The translations under genes and the position numbers were made by a program. A DNA stretch of 64,000 bases from Okapia johnstoni. Taxonomy: Eukaryota > Chordata > Mammalia > Artiodactyla > Giraffidae. The number at the start of each line of letters is the position of its first letter. The stretch's first letter is position 1. Under the pieces are notes generated by a model. It saw nothing but the letters and a program-made list of their open reading frames with translations, was not told where the DNA came from and ran no database searches. Of this stretch, positions 22,752 through 34,351 are shown one piece after another. The stretch spans positions 20,731,001 to 20,795,000 of the forward strand of contig CM044311.1 in the NCBI GenBank assembly GCA_024291935.2, given 5' to 3'.

Positions 22752-24577
22752 AGTCATGCACAATAAAACTCTAAAATTTTGTACACGAAAATAAATGTGA
22801 ATAAGTTAACTTTTTGTAATATTTGAAATGATTTTCTAGAAATGATAATTTATAACACTAATTTTGAATTACAAATATTTAAAGTCTTTAATTTCTTTTG
22901 TGCTTTCAAGTTGTGCAAATGCTCAGCAATTATTTAAAATGTGTCCCTTTGTCCAAGATACTTGTTTTGCAATGTGAACCTGAAATGTTGTCAATTTTAA
23001 AAGGACAGAAGACCTATTATCTGTAATGATACATTAAAAAAAAAATCACTCATTCTTTGAGTAAATTCAAAGTTACTCCCTACAATGTTTTCCCTATAAT
23101 ATAAATTAGTCGTTACTGAGAAATTTAATGTATAGTCATTTCCTTTATATCATCTATTTTGTGAAAGAAAAATTTATAATCTGTATTTTGGTTCCCTAGG
23201 AAAAGAACATTTAAACAACTTAAATAAGGATATTTGCACAGAATTTAAATGCAGATAAAGTGACTGAAATCAACCAATTTAGAATATTATGGGGACAAGA
23301 GACAATTTACTAAACTGCTTACGCAGTTTACAAATTGAATTCACTTTTTTTTTTTTCGTATAGAATCATATGTATGAAACATGGAAGGACTTACTCTTTC
23401 TTACACATTACTTGTAATTATATATATAATATATATATATTTTTTCTATTCTAATGTTTCTGCCCCAAAGCGTTATGAAATAGGTTGATGCTTTCCAGGA
23501 CACTGAATACTATGTATCACAGTATGAACTCAAAGAGAGCAGGAAATACTTAGTTTGTAGAAATAATCCAGGGACAAAAGGAAATTCACAGTGTAATAAT
23601 AATGACATTATGATTAAAAGAATACCATCTTATGGTTAAAAATGATATACTGTAGGTAAAAATCACAGCAATCATTTGCCATATATGATACACCCATCAC
23701 TTAGTCTTGTGCTTATGGTGTTATCATTATCAATACGTATTCATAAGCTAATTAAAAATAAGCATATTCAATGCAAATTTAGGTAGAAAATTCAAGAGTA
23801 CAAAAGATACACTTTTCAAAAACATTAAGAAAATATGTATATATCTAGAACAGTGGAGAGGATTCTTAAAGATGAAGGGGAGAAATGTTGATTTTAAAAA
23901 TTTGACTAGAATTTCAAGCAAGTAACACAAAAAGAGAAATGGATGTGGAAGAGGACACAGCAAATGGATTCAATTTGAGAATGACTATGCCAAGATCGTG
24001 GAAGAGGTTAACCTGCTTGCGTGTGGTGATTTATATTGTCAGCAGCGAGGTTAAATTCAGATAAATACTATCTGAATATGGCAGAGTCTGTAGCAGATGA
24101 CTGTAAATTGAAATTGCTATCTCAGCATTGAAGCTTGGTGCAGATGATGATGAAGAGTGTTTTAAGATCATTAATTTGGTGGCAGGTAAGTAGAACATAT
24201 TAAATTCAACAATGACTACAGGTTGTTCAATCTGACAACTTGGAGGTAGTATTTTAACATTTTCAAGACTTTAATGTCAGCAAATAGGTTTTATAAATTG
24301 ATTATATTGAAACTTAACATTTCCTTTCATTTTCTTCCTGAATCTAATTGTAAAGTATGAAAGTGTCTGATGAAAACTACAGAAGTAAATATTTGGGCGG
24401 AGTGATGATTTCCCCCCAAATGCCATATAATTAAATCCTATGACTATTGCAGCTAATAAAAACACGTTTTCCTATGACAACAAAGTTTAAGCTTCACCAA
24501 GAAATATAAATAGTACATCTTCTGAATCAATAAATGATTATTTCAAAAAAGTTTATGACAAAAGGTGCACTGATTCA
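22752..24577. other. AT-rich stretch, nothing recognised
   Basis: Only short T-runs and a TA-rich tract near 23420-23442. The minus frames at 23748-23963 and 24277-24465 have no recognisable domain. Confidence 0.45.
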
Positions 24578-24589
24578 ACAAAAGTCATG

Positions 24590-24737
24590 GACTATACAGT
24601 CCATGGAATTCTCCAGGCCAAAATACTGGAGTGGGTAGCCTTTCCTTTCTCCAGGGGATCTTCCCAACCCAGGGATCAAACCCAGGTCTCCTGCATTGCA
24701 GGCGGATTCTTTAGCAGCTGAGCCAAAAGGGAAGTCT
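24590..24737 (-). mobile_element. Bov-tA SINE, shortened
   Basis: Minus-strand Bov-tA with a complete tRNA head at the right but lacking most of the 3' BovB-like tail. The perfect 12-bp TSD ACAAAAGTCATG (24578-24589 and 24738-24749) shows it probably inserted in this short form. The left junction creates a near-perfect palindrome at 24587-24606. Confidence 0.92.
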
Positions 24738-24749
24738 ACAAAAGTCATG

Positions 24750-25733
24750 AATACATCTCAAATGTAGTTGTTGTAAAAATTATCTGAAAGTTTCTTTCAA
24801 CATTCAGGTTTCTAAGCTTTAAATCTTCTAGGTTTCCAATTTATTAGATCTGAGGCAGGACACACAAATTGGATATTTATACATATGTATTCTGCTAAGA
24901 AATTTAGGTTGTATTTTTAATATAGATTTTGAAAACACATGGTTTTACCTTTCTAGAATATAACAATGTATACAGGTTTTATTTTCTGTATGATGTACAT
25001 TACATTGAGACTGAAAAGTAAGGACTTTACACTACAGCAAATATAGTTGGTAATACTGTACTATCATTATGTAATGTGATAAATCTTGCTACTTTGGCAG
25101 TTATATTTTAACATATAAATGTATCAAAGTAATACATTGTAAACCTTGAATTTATTCAATTTTACACATCAAATGTATTCAATAAAAATAATTAACAAAT
25201 AAATATTTAAAGTCTGTCTAAATTGAGAATTCTATGTTCAACTTTTGTTATCAATATAAAAAAATGTGAAAAATTTATCGCTTCTCAAATGGTGATTGAT
25301 GCTATTTCTATAAGAACTGTATTCACATACAAATATGCATCAAAGACTTTTCAAATGGACTTAGACTTCATCTAGGCTTTTATGTAAGAATTTTTTCTAC
25401 TTTGTTTTAGTTGGAGCATTCTAGAAGTCAACCAGTCTCAAAGAAGAAATCAGTCAATATTCAAAGACTTACTGTTCAACTGGCTTTAATTCTATTCCCC
25501 GTCACTAAAATATCAGTGTCTGCTTTCTTTATGCAAGGCAACATAGCATATTTTGTTAAAAACATGGGATCAAAGTCATCCTTTAATTAGAAATTCTGAT
25601 ATCGAGCACATCTTTTTCTAAATGCAGAAAGTTTTAATAAATGTTAAATGTGCTATGTAAAAGCATGCGATAGTACATCATGGAAAATGAACTCACAATA
25701 GCTGTTGCAATGATGCCCTATAAAACAAATTTT
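24750..25733. other. AT-rich stretch, nothing recognised
   Basis: No element or gene seen. Confidence 0.45.
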
Positions 25734-25746
25734 CAAATATCTCGCT

Positions 25747-26026
25747 GCTGCTGCTGCTGCTGCTGCTAAGTCGCTTCAGTCGTCTCCGACTCTGTGCAAT
25801 CCCATAGACCGCAGCCCACCAGGCTCCGCCGTCCTTAGAATTCTCCAGGCAAGAATACCGGAGTGGGTTGCCATTTCCTTCTCCAGTGCATGAAAGGAAA
25901 AAGTGAAAGTGAAGTCGCTCAGTCGTGTCCGACTCTTAGCGACCCCATGGACTGTAGCCTACCACGCTCCTCTGTCCATGGGATTTTCCAGGCAAGAGTA
26001 CTGGAGTGGGATGCCATTGCCTTCTC
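25747..26026 (-). mobile_element. BOV-A2 dimeric SINE
   Basis: Two BOV-A monomers in minus orientation joined by the GAAAGTGAA-type linker, with the usual (CTG)n start, here about eight units. The perfect 13-bp TSD CAAATATCTCGCT is at 25734-25746 and 26027-26039. The frames at 25863-26051 and 25903-26088 are SINE sequence, not genes. Confidence 0.95.
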
Positions 26027-26039
26027 CAAATATCTCGCT

Positions 26040-26875
26040 AGATGTATTTAACAATGCTGTAATAACTTTTCTAAATTATTTATTATGATTTCTCTAATAG
26101 AGTAAGGCTGGTATGTAGAAAAGCTCTGTAATTACTAAATGAATCATATATAGATCTTTCTAAATACTTTACTAGTACTTAACAATTTTCCATTCCATTC
26201 TTTAGAATTTACAGCTGGAAAATAACACTATCTGAAAATAATGAAGGATTGTCACCTCATATCCATCTTGTGCACCTGTTTTATCCACTTTTTTTTTTGT
26301 TTGTTTTGTTGGTTCAGAGCTTTAGAATAATGAACAATATATTTCATAATGGATGTCTTGATTATGACTTTAATGGAACTGCTTATCATATTTTGCCAAT
26401 AATTTGATGTTTAATGCAGGATTTTGGTAATACATTTTTCTTCAGGCTGGAAAAGAAAGGATTATATTCAATAATGGAGTTCATAATTTTTTTAAAAAAA
26501 ATTGACTGTGCAATAAATTTTAGTTGATATTTATTTTTTTTTAATCTACTGAGATTACCATGTGGCTCTTGGAAATCCTTTCCCAGGCTCCACTGGCCAT
26601 GAAATTTTCCAAGTAAATTAACATAGATAATTATTGTATATTATAATGTAGTAATATATTGGCTCTTATATCTTTAAGAGCCCCTAAATTATATTCCAGT
26701 TCTCTTCACTTAAGACTCCTTAATGGTCATCGGGAAAGGGAAGAGGGTTAATATGATTTCAAAGAGAGAAACAAATATCAGAAATTCAGATTAGTGGTTT
26801 TTGGGTTTTCTATGGCTTGTTCAAGACCAAAAACCCATCATTCATTAAACTATGTTATTGTGAGCCTTAACAAGA
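26040..26875. other. AT-rich stretch, nothing recognised
   Basis: A short BovB/SINE-like phrase (CCATGAAATTTTCC near 26598) is too weak to call. Otherwise unassigned. Confidence 0.4.
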
Positions 26876-27011
26876 TTATGTATATATATATGTACATATA
26901 TATGTGTATGTAAGTGTGTGTATGTATGTGCATACGGAGATTAATACAGCCATATATGACTGTATGTATATAATGTATGTGTGTATGTGTGTATATATAT
27001 ATATATATATT
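26876..27011. repeat. TA/TG microsatellite cluster
   Basis: Interrupted TATG/TGTA units ending in a (TA) run at 26991-27011. Confidence 0.8.
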
Positions 27012-27094
27012 TAGAAAGAGACAATTATATAGAAATATGAGTATACACAGAGTTATTGGTAAACTATTTGATCACAATGCCAGACATGGTATTT

Positions 27095-28485
27095 TTGTTG
27101 CTCAGTTACTAAGTCGTGTCTGACTCTTTGTGACCCCACGGTGAATTTTGCCAGGCTCCTCAGTCCTCTACTTCTCTTGTGACTCAGCTGGTAAAGAATC
27201 CACCTGCAATTCAGGAGACTTGGGTTTGATCCCTGGGTTGGGAAGATCTAGAGAAGGGAAAGGCTACCCACCCCGATATTCTGGCCTGGAGATTTCCATG
27301 GACTCTATAGGCCATGGGTCACAAAGAGTCGGACATGACTGAGCGACTATCCCAGAGTTGGCTCAAATTCATGTCCATTGAGTCTGTGATGCTATCTAAA
27401 AATCTAATCCTATGCTGTCTCCTTTGACTTTTGCCTTCAATCTTTCCCAGCATCAAAGTCTTTTCCAATGAGTTGGCTCTTCACATCACATGGTCAAAGT
27501 ATTGGAGTTTCAGCATCAGTCATCCCAGTGAATGTTCAGGGTTGATTTCCTTTAGGATTGGTTGGTTTGATCCTGTAGCACAAGGGACTCTCAAGAGTCT
27601 TTGACAGCATCACAATTCAGAAGCATCAATTCTTCAGAACTCAGCCTTCAAAGTGATGTTTATGCTTTTTAATAGGCTGTCTAGGTTTGTCACAGCTTTA
27701 CTTCCAAGGAGCAAGCTTCTTTCAATCCCGTGGCTGCAGTCACCATCTGCAGTGATTTGGAGCTTACCTAAAAAAAAAATCTGTCATTGCGTCCACTCCC
27801 CTCCAATAAAGTGATTGGATCAGATGCCATGATCTTAGTTTCTTTTAATGTTGAGTTTTATGCCAGCTTTTTCATTCTCTTATTTCACCCTCAATAGCAG
27901 TTCTTTAGTTCCTCTTCACTTTCTGCACATCTGAGATTGCTGATACTTCTCAAGGCTATCTTGATTCCAACTTGTGATTAATCGAGCCTAGCATTTCACA
28001 TGATTCAGTATGCATAGAAATTAAATAAGCAGGATGACGATATAAAGCCTTGTCCTACTCCTTTCCCAATTTTGAACCAGTTCATTGTTCCATCTCCAGT
28101 TCTAACTGTTGCTGCTTGACTTGATATGTTTCTCAGAAGACAAGTAAGGCAGCCTGGTATTCCCATATCTTTAAGAATTTTCAGTTTGTTGTGATTCACA
28201 CAGTGAAAGGATTTAATGTAGTCAATGAAGGAGAAGTAGTTTGGTTTTTTTTGTTTTTTTTTAATGGAATCCACCTTGCTCTTTTTATGTTCCAACTAAA
28301 TACTGGCAGTTTGATCTCTGGTTCCTCTGCCTTTTCTAAATCCAGCTTGTACATCTCAAAGTTCTCAGTTCACATACTGTTGAAGCCTAGCTTGAAAGAT
28401 TTTGAGCATAACTTTATTAGCACGTGAAATGAGCACAGTTGTATTGGTAGTTTGAACATTCTTTGGCATTACCCTTCTTTTAAGA
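27095..28485 (-). mobile_element. BovB LINE, 5'-truncated, with nested Bov-tA
   Basis: Minus-strand BovB from its 3' end (TTGTTGCTCAGTTACTAAG) through the C-terminal region and the RT. The minus frame 28005-28295 carries 'SFIDYIKSFHCVN' (palm motif A, altered) and 'GVGQGFISSSCLFNFYAY'. The element is interrupted at 27167-27347 by a Bov-tA in the opposite orientation, and a T-rich expansion lies near 28238-28262. Many stops show it is old. Confidence 0.9.
27167..27347 (+). mobile_element. Bov-tA SINE nested in BovB
   Basis: Plus-strand Bov-tA: tRNA-like head (GACTCAGCTGGTAAAGAATCC, then GGGTTTGATCCCTGG) and a BovB-like tail ending GACATGACTGAGCGAC. The BovB around it resumes with CCCAGAGTTGGCTC, so the SINE is younger than its host element. 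Confidence 0.9.
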
Positions 28486-28898
28486 ACTAGTGGCAAGATA
28501 ACTACCGCTGTCAAAATCTTAATATCAGATAAAATGACAATACAAATCTATCTTTCACCTTAAAATCTTTGCACATGTTTTACTAGATAATTTCTTCTCA
28601 ATTCCATAGCTGTAGTTAAACTACCCTCATGTTTTAAAACTTATCTTTATAAGATGTTCTTTCATAACTTCATGGATGATGTCATGGCCCTATTATGTTA
28701 TAAAATCTCTTATCCTTCAGCAACTGTTTTCTGATCACTTATCATCTTATCACTCATTTTAAAATGATAAAATGAAGTATTTGTGGGATTATGTAATTAA
28801 AGTTTTAATTGCTTATTATTATCAACAGTTCCAAAAATAACTAATGTTTATAGAACAATTATTTAGGAATCTTTATTGTTTTGTGCACTATTATAAAC
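28486..28898. other. Spacer, nothing recognised
   Basis: AT-rich, no element seen. Confidence 0.45.
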
Positions 28899-28909
28899 CC
28901 TAAATATAT

Positions 28910-29125
28910 TGTGCTAAGTCACTTGAGTTCTGTCTGACTCTTTGTGACCCCATGAACTGTAGCTCGCCAGACACTTTTGTCCATGGGATTTTCCCAGAAA
29001 GAATACTGGAGTGGGTTGCCATTTCTCCCTCCAGTGGATCTTCCCAACCCAGGGATTAAATCTGAGTCTCCTTCATCTCCTGCATTGGCAGGAATGTTCT
29101 TTGCCACTATCACCAGCTGGGAAGT
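28910..29125 (-). mobile_element. Bov-tA SINE
   Basis: Minus-strand Bov-tA with a 12-base insertion (TCTCCTTCATCTCCTGC region) in the tRNA-like head. Flanks CCTAAATATAT (28899-28909) and CCTAAAATATAT (29126-29137) form a TSD with one indel. Confidence 0.9.
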
Positions 29126-29311
29126 CCTAAAATATATCATAGTTTCTGTAATAAATTAGGGATATAATTAATACTAAGCACTGCATTAGGGCAGGAATAT
29201 ATAACATAAAAACTTGTAAAACTAATTTATACTAGTAACTATGAGTTTAGGAAGTTGATGCTAAACATTCTTATTGTCTAAGTGCATGAAAAATAACATG
29301 GATAATATTGT

Positions 29312-29530
29312 TCAATTTCCCCGGTGGCTCAGATGGTAAAGTGTCTGCCTGCAATGTGGAAGACCCAGGTTCGATCCCTGAGTCAGAAAGATCCCCTGGA
29401 GAAGGAAATGGCAACCCACTCCAGTACTCTTGTCTGGAAAATCCTATGGCTGGAGGAGCATGGTAGGCTACAATCCATGGGGTCACAAAGAGCCGGACAC
29501 AACTGGGAGACTTCACTTCACTTTACTTTA
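29312..29530 (+). mobile_element. Bov-tA SINE
   Basis: Plus-strand Bov-tA, head CCCCGGTGGCTCAGATGG, B-box GGTTCGATCCC, tail ending in TTCACTTCACTTTACTTT. No clear TSD was found. Confidence 0.92.
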
Positions 29531-29647
29531 AAGAAACATGAACATCACATAAAAATAATTAAAAATTCTAAGGAAATTTTCTATAAACTATTTGAGGGGA
29601 TTTGCATTTAAAAATGTTTATTATCTTCTAAGTAATACTTTTCCTAG

Positions 29648-29676
29648 ATTATATATGTGTATATGTGCATGTATAT
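29648..29676. repeat. Short TA/TG simple repeat
   Basis: ATTATATATGTGTATATGTG-type tract. Confidence 0.5.
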
Positions 29677-29989
29677 TCAGACTCATATATTAGGTAAAGA
29701 CTAATTTAAGAGCATAAACTCAATGAGCTTTAGCATACTAGATACTGGCTCTTAACTGAAATAAATTTCTGTAGCCTGAAGACACCACCATGGTTCACTA
29801 GCTTTTCCTAAGAAATGAAATGTTTACCTGCAGATAATGGTATTGACTTGCCCTCAAACCTAAATGCTTGCACTGTACTTTATCATAAGCCCTGAGAAAG
29901 ATTCCATGCAGGTTTGCTATCCACTGATCGTAATCACCTGATCTCTGGAGAAAGAATAGTTGTATTAACAAAAGCCAAGTAGATGTCCC

Positions 29990-30560
29990 TGGAAACACCT
30001 CCTACCTACTAAAATATTAAGCCAAAGACTATCCCATTATTGGAGAAATTGCAAGTACCAGTATCCACCAAGGACTTTGGGATGAAAGAGTGATGATTCC
30101 TACCTCATCTGCACTAACTCACCTATCTGGACTGTGCAGAGAAGAGATGAATATTGGAGAATAAAAGTGAAATGTCATTAACTAAACTAACTTGTGATTT
30201 ATATCATTTAAATATAGTGTTAAGATACTATTTAAATATATTATCTTTAGAGCACACATTCAAGTCTAAATATAGTATCTCCACTGCATCATATAACACA
30301 CCATCTAATATCTAATATTTTTATATTAATCAAGAGAGTGTGCTGTCACTGTATCTATTAGTAAAGGCCATCAGAAGCACTTTGCTTCAGGTGTCAGTAG
30401 CAGCAGCAAAATTTAATTCCTCTACTTCAGAGATATATCCACTCTCCTCTCTCCTGTCACATCTGTTCTCCACATAAGCTATGCAACACCGATCATCCAG
30501 AAAACCATACTTGTCCATCATATCAATGCCATCTTTTGAGACACATGCATTCCACTTGAT
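29990..30560 (+). pseudogene. ERV-L-like pol relic: reverse transcriptase region
   Basis: By eye, blocks at about 30110-30180 and 30365-30540 keep the order and wording of the RT region of mammalian ERV-L elements, for example ATCAGAAGCACTTTGCTTCAG near 30370 and CATCATATCAATGCCATC near 30518, where the catalytic Tyr-x-Asp-Asp box would sit. The frame is broken by stops and indels, and the Asp codons of the box are altered. The minus frame 30387-30578 is an antisense shadow. This is an ancient endogenous retrovirus with no coding ability. The left limit is uncertain and may extend to about 29770. Confidence 0.55.
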
Positions 30561-30589
30561 CAAAAATAAATCACACATGATTTTAACAC

Positions 30590-30930
30590 CTTTAGAACAT
30601 GAAATTTTGCATCTTGTTTTATGTACCTGTATATGTTCCAGTGTCTCCTGGTTTATAGTTTATGAGAATTTGAATAGAACTCATATCCTACTGTGGTGTG
30701 GGGTGAAAATTGTATAAATCTTAATTATGTTGAATTGGTTCATAGTACTTTTCAGGTCTACTATATCCTTCTACTTTTCTGTATGCTTATTCTATTAATT
30801 TTTGAGAGTTTCATTTTGAAACTCCAACTAAAAAGCTCAATTTAACTCCTTATAAATTGCAATATATAGCGGAACTATATATAACTTTTTTCTGTAGTTT
30901 TTAAGTCTTCTATAAATGTATCATCATATT
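30590..30930 (-). mobile_element. Possible L1 fragment inside the ERV-L relic
   Basis: Phrases such as TTGAATTGGTTCATAGTAC and TTTCTGTATGCTTATTCTAT resemble minus-strand L1. It sits between two ERV-L-like blocks and is probably an insertion. Edges are unknown. Confidence 0.42.
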
Positions 30931-31199
30931 TTCATGATTAAAAAAATAAAAAATAAAAGTTTTCAACAATAAAAAATAAATCATACATAATTTCAATAAC
31001 TGGTAATGTTCAATAAAAATTTTAGCTGTTCAAAAATAGGAAGCATATCAAGATAATTTTTCTAAGGTAAAGAACTTGTTACTGCATCTGGCCTCTCCTA
31101 ACAAAAACAAATAAATAAGTAGACCACTTTGATTTTGAGAGAAAATGTATAGTTCATCTGACATGTTAGTCTATATCATTTATTGACTAACTTAAAAGG

Positions 31200-32323
31200 T
31201 TACCAGTTGTGAATGATCTCTAGAGCAAGTAAGACCCCATTACAGAATGTTCTGCTATGAAAGTCACTCTACAATGGGGTTCTATGAAAAGGTACAATGA
31301 TAGCTGAAGTGTCTGTAGCAGATGGTGACACTTCATGGAGTCTCTGTCAGACCCATATGGTAAAATACAGTATAATATTCAGGTTTGGGGGACAAGTCAT
31401 TTCCATTGTTTGTAGATAAGTATTTCATTTTTAGAAAAAAAGCATCTAGTTTACCACTGGGTCTTAGTAGAGACTGAGTACAGCTCATCAAGTTACCATG
31501 TGACCTGATCTCTCTATCATGAAGTAAGTGTTTCCTGATCCATCACTCTATGAAGTTGATGTGCATGGTGACAGCAGGACCCATCACTACCTGGTAGTGG
31601 TATAAAATAGCTCAAGCTCAAGAGACTCTGGAAGGAATAAATATGTTCCTTAACCAAGATGCTGAGATTCTCATTAATCATATTCTTGCTGTACCATCTC
31701 TCCCTCAACTCACATTTATGGATTATTGGGAGTCTTCTATGACCAGATGCTGAGAAAGTAAAACATCAGCCCTGATTTACAGAGAGTTGTGCATACTATA
31801 TGTAATATGCTTGCACTACCAGAAAGTGGACAACTACTGTACTACAATTACACTCAGACATTGCCTGGAAGGAAGGCTTTGATGAAGAAAAAACCTTTCA
31901 GTAAGCAGAAGCAGTCTACCTGATCAAACATTTTGCCTAGAAAGAGCCAGAGATACTATTCTACAGTGAATAGTAGTTTGTAGCTTATGAAGTGGGTAGG
32001 TGGTTAGAGTTTAGGAAAGAACACAACTATAAAATTGGGGCCAATTGGTTATATGGATGAGGAGGTATTCAAATAGAGCTTTAGGATGAGCATAGAATAC
32101 AGTTTTGTGCTACACAAAAGCTCAAAGAATCACCTTAGCAGAGATAATCTGAATTAATAGGTGGGCAAAGTTAACTGTTCTGTGGATTTCAGTCCTACTT
32201 TTGCTCAGACACATATGTCTGTGTGCAATGGAATCATGAACAGTATCCCTGGTGGAAGTGTGCTGCAGAGTGGGAGTTGGGATCACAGAACTACGTGTCT
32301 GAACTTCAGCTTGATTACATACT
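31200..32323 (+). pseudogene. ERV-L-like pol relic: RNase H to integrase region
   Basis: Plus-strand similarity by eye to the downstream half of ERV-L pol. Blocks at about 31200-31240, 31480-31560, 31795-31880 and 32000-32190 follow the expected order (for example AAGTTACCATGTGACCTGAT near 31490 and AGAAAGTGGACAACTACTG near 31821). Several small deletions and stops destroy the frame. The BovB at 32324 inserts into its right end and L1 follows at 32641. It is an old provirus remnant; no LTRs were recognised beside it. Confidence 0.52.
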
Positions 32324-32524
32324 TCAGTTCAGTTCAGCCGTTCAGTCTTATCTGACTCTTTGCAACTACATGGACTGCAGTGCCCCAGGCTTCCTTGTCC
32401 ATCACCAAGTCCCGGAGCCTGCTCAAAGTCCTGTCCATCAAATCAGTGATGTCGTCCAACCATCTCATCCTCTGTCATCCCCTTCTCCTCCTGTCTTCAA
32501 TCTTTCCCAGCATCCTCTATGCTC
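32324..32524 (-). mobile_element. BovB LINE 3'-end fragment in ERV-L relic
   Basis: 200 bases of the minus-strand BovB 3' end (CAGTTCAGTTCAGCCGTTCAG to TCTTTCCCAGCATC). The perfect 11-bp TSD GATTACATACT lies at 32313-32323 and 32525-32535. Confidence 0.94.
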
Positions 32525-32631
32525 GATTACATACTAGCAAAGTGATTATGAAGAAATAATTTAATATCTGTCTCAGATTACTTATCAGTATAATGGACAT
32601 ACTATTCATATGTCTGTCATAGGATTGTTTA

Positions 32632-32640
32632 AAAATTTAA
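32632..32640. repeat. Left TSD of young L1
   Basis: AAAATTTAA, repeated at 34025-34033 immediately after the A-rich tail. Confidence 0.82.
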
Positions 32641-34024
32641 CAAGTGGTGCTGGGAAAACTGGTCAACCACTTGTAAAAGAATGAAACTAGAACACTTCCT
32701 AACACCATACACAAAAATAAACTCAAAATGGATTAAAGATCTAAACGTAAGACCAGAAACTATAAAACTCCTAGAGGAAAACATAGACAAAACACTCTCC
32801 AACATAAATCACAGCAGGATCCTCCATGACCCACCCCCCAGAATATTGGAAATAAAAGCAAAAATAAACAAATGGGACCTAATTAAAATTAAAAGCTTTT
32901 GCACAACAAAGGAAACTAGGAGCAAGGTGAAAAGACAGCCTTCAGAATGGGAGAAAATAATAGCAAACGAAGCAACAGACAAACAACTAATCTCAAAAAT
33001 ATACAAGCAACTCCTGCAGCTGAATTCCAGAAAAATAAACCACCCAATCAAAAAATGGGCCAAAGAACTCAACAGACATTTCTCCAAAGAAGACATACAG
33101 ATGGCTAACAAACACATGAAAAGATGCTCAACATCACTCATTATTAGAGAAATGCAAATCAAAACCACAATGAGGTACCATTACACACCAGTCAGAATGG
33201 CTGCTATCCAAAAGTCTACAAGCAATAAATGCTGGAGAGGGTGTGGAGAAAAGGGAACCCTCTTACACTGTTGGTGGGAATGCAAACTAATACAGCCACT
33301 ATGGAGAACAGTGTGGAGATTCCTTAAAAAACTGGGAATAGAACTGCCATATGACCCAGCAATCCCACTGCTAGGCATACACACCGAGGAAACCAGAATT
33401 GAAAGAGACACGTGTACCCCAATGTTCATCGCAGCACTGTTTACAATAGCCAGGACATGGAAGCAACCTAGATGTCCATCGGCAAATGAATGGATAAGGA
33501 AGCTGTGGTACATATACACAATGGAATATTACTCAGCCATTAAAAAAAATACATTTGAATCGGTTCTATTGAGATGGATGAAACTGGAGCCCATTATACA
33601 GAGTGAAGTGAGCCAGAAAGAAAAGCACCAATACAGTATACTAATGCATGTATATGGAATTTGAAAGATGGTAATGGTAACCGTATATGTGAGACAGAAT
33701 AAGAGACACAGATGCATAGAACAGTCCTGTGGACTCTGAGGGAGAAGGTGAGGGTGGGACGTTCTGGGACAATAACATTGAAACATGTATATTGTCATAT
33801 GTGAAGCGGAACACCATTCCATGTTCTATGCATGGGACGGATGCTCAGGGGTGGAAAGTTGGGATGACACAGAGGGATGGGAAGGGGAGGGAGGTGGGAG
33901 GAGGGTTCGGGAGGGGGAGCACATGTGAACCCATGGCTGATTCATGTCAATGTATGGCAAAAACTACTACAATATTGTAAAGTAATTAGCCCCCAACTAA
34001 AATAAATAAAAATAAAATAAAATA
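32641..34024 (+). mobile_element. Young 5'-truncated L1 with intact ORF2 C-terminus
   Basis: 1.4 kb of plus-strand ruminant L1 covering the ORF2 C-terminus (open from the first base through 33664), the complete 3' UTR with its G-rich tract (about 33860-33920) and a TAAA-rich tail. The 9-bp TSD AAAATTTAA flanks it. The absence of stops across the whole remaining ORF2 and the clean TSD indicate a comparatively recent insertion, younger than the ERV-L and BovB pieces to its left. Confidence 0.95.
32642..33664 (+). pseudogene. L1 ORF2p C-terminal fragment, frame intact
   Basis: Uninterrupted reading frame for the last 340 or so residues of L1 ORF2p; the first ATG, at 32681, is internal. It holds the segment after the RT domain and the cysteine-rich C-terminal motif [18 protein letters not shown] (C-x3-C-x7-H-x4-C), then '[14 protein letters not shown]' and '[14 protein letters not shown]', and ends at the natural stop TGA. 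The endonuclease and RT domains are absent, so it cannot retrotranspose. No promoter lies in the insert, so expression is unlikely. The frames on the other strand are shadows. Confidence 0.93.
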
Positions 34025-34134
34025 AAATTTAATAAGAAAATATGCATAAATTTAGTGAAATACCATAAAAAATATTTAAGAATAACAATATATGAATATA
34101 GGCTTGTCTTCTTTGGTTAATTCTACTTCTTACC

Positions 34135-34143
34135 CACTTAAGT
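34135..34143. repeat. Left TSD of short BovB
   Basis: CACTTAAGT, repeated at 34352-34360. Confidence 0.7.
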
Positions 34144-34351
34144 GGTAAGGGTAGGAGGATTCAGTTGTGGATTGAGGGCAGGAGAAGAAGGGGACGGCAG
34201 AGGATGAGCTGGTTGGATGGAATCACTGACTCAATGGATGTGAGTTTGGGTAAAATCCGGGAGTTGGTGATGGACAGGGAGGCCTGGCCTGCTGCGGTTC
34301 ATGGGTTCGGAAAGAGTCGGACACAACTGAGCGACTGAACTGAACTGAACT
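34144..34351 (+). mobile_element. BovB LINE 3'-end fragment
   Basis: Plus-strand BovB 3' end from about 34170 to 34351, ending GACTGAACTGAACTGAACT. Between the left TSD and the first certain BovB base lie about 26 bases (34144-34169) that match BovB poorly, probably filler or a second short copied piece. Confidence 0.9.

Noticed and set aside
23960..24195. Possible exon followed by GGTAAGTAG, a donor-like site
   Set aside because: No open frame runs through it and no acceptor or partner exon is visible.
25745..25768. (CTG)n trinucleotide repeat
   Set aside because: It is the normal terminal repeat of BOV-A2, not an independent expansion.
32809..33519. Two minus-strand frames opposite the young L1
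   Set aside because: Antisense shadows of the L1 ORF2 C-terminus.
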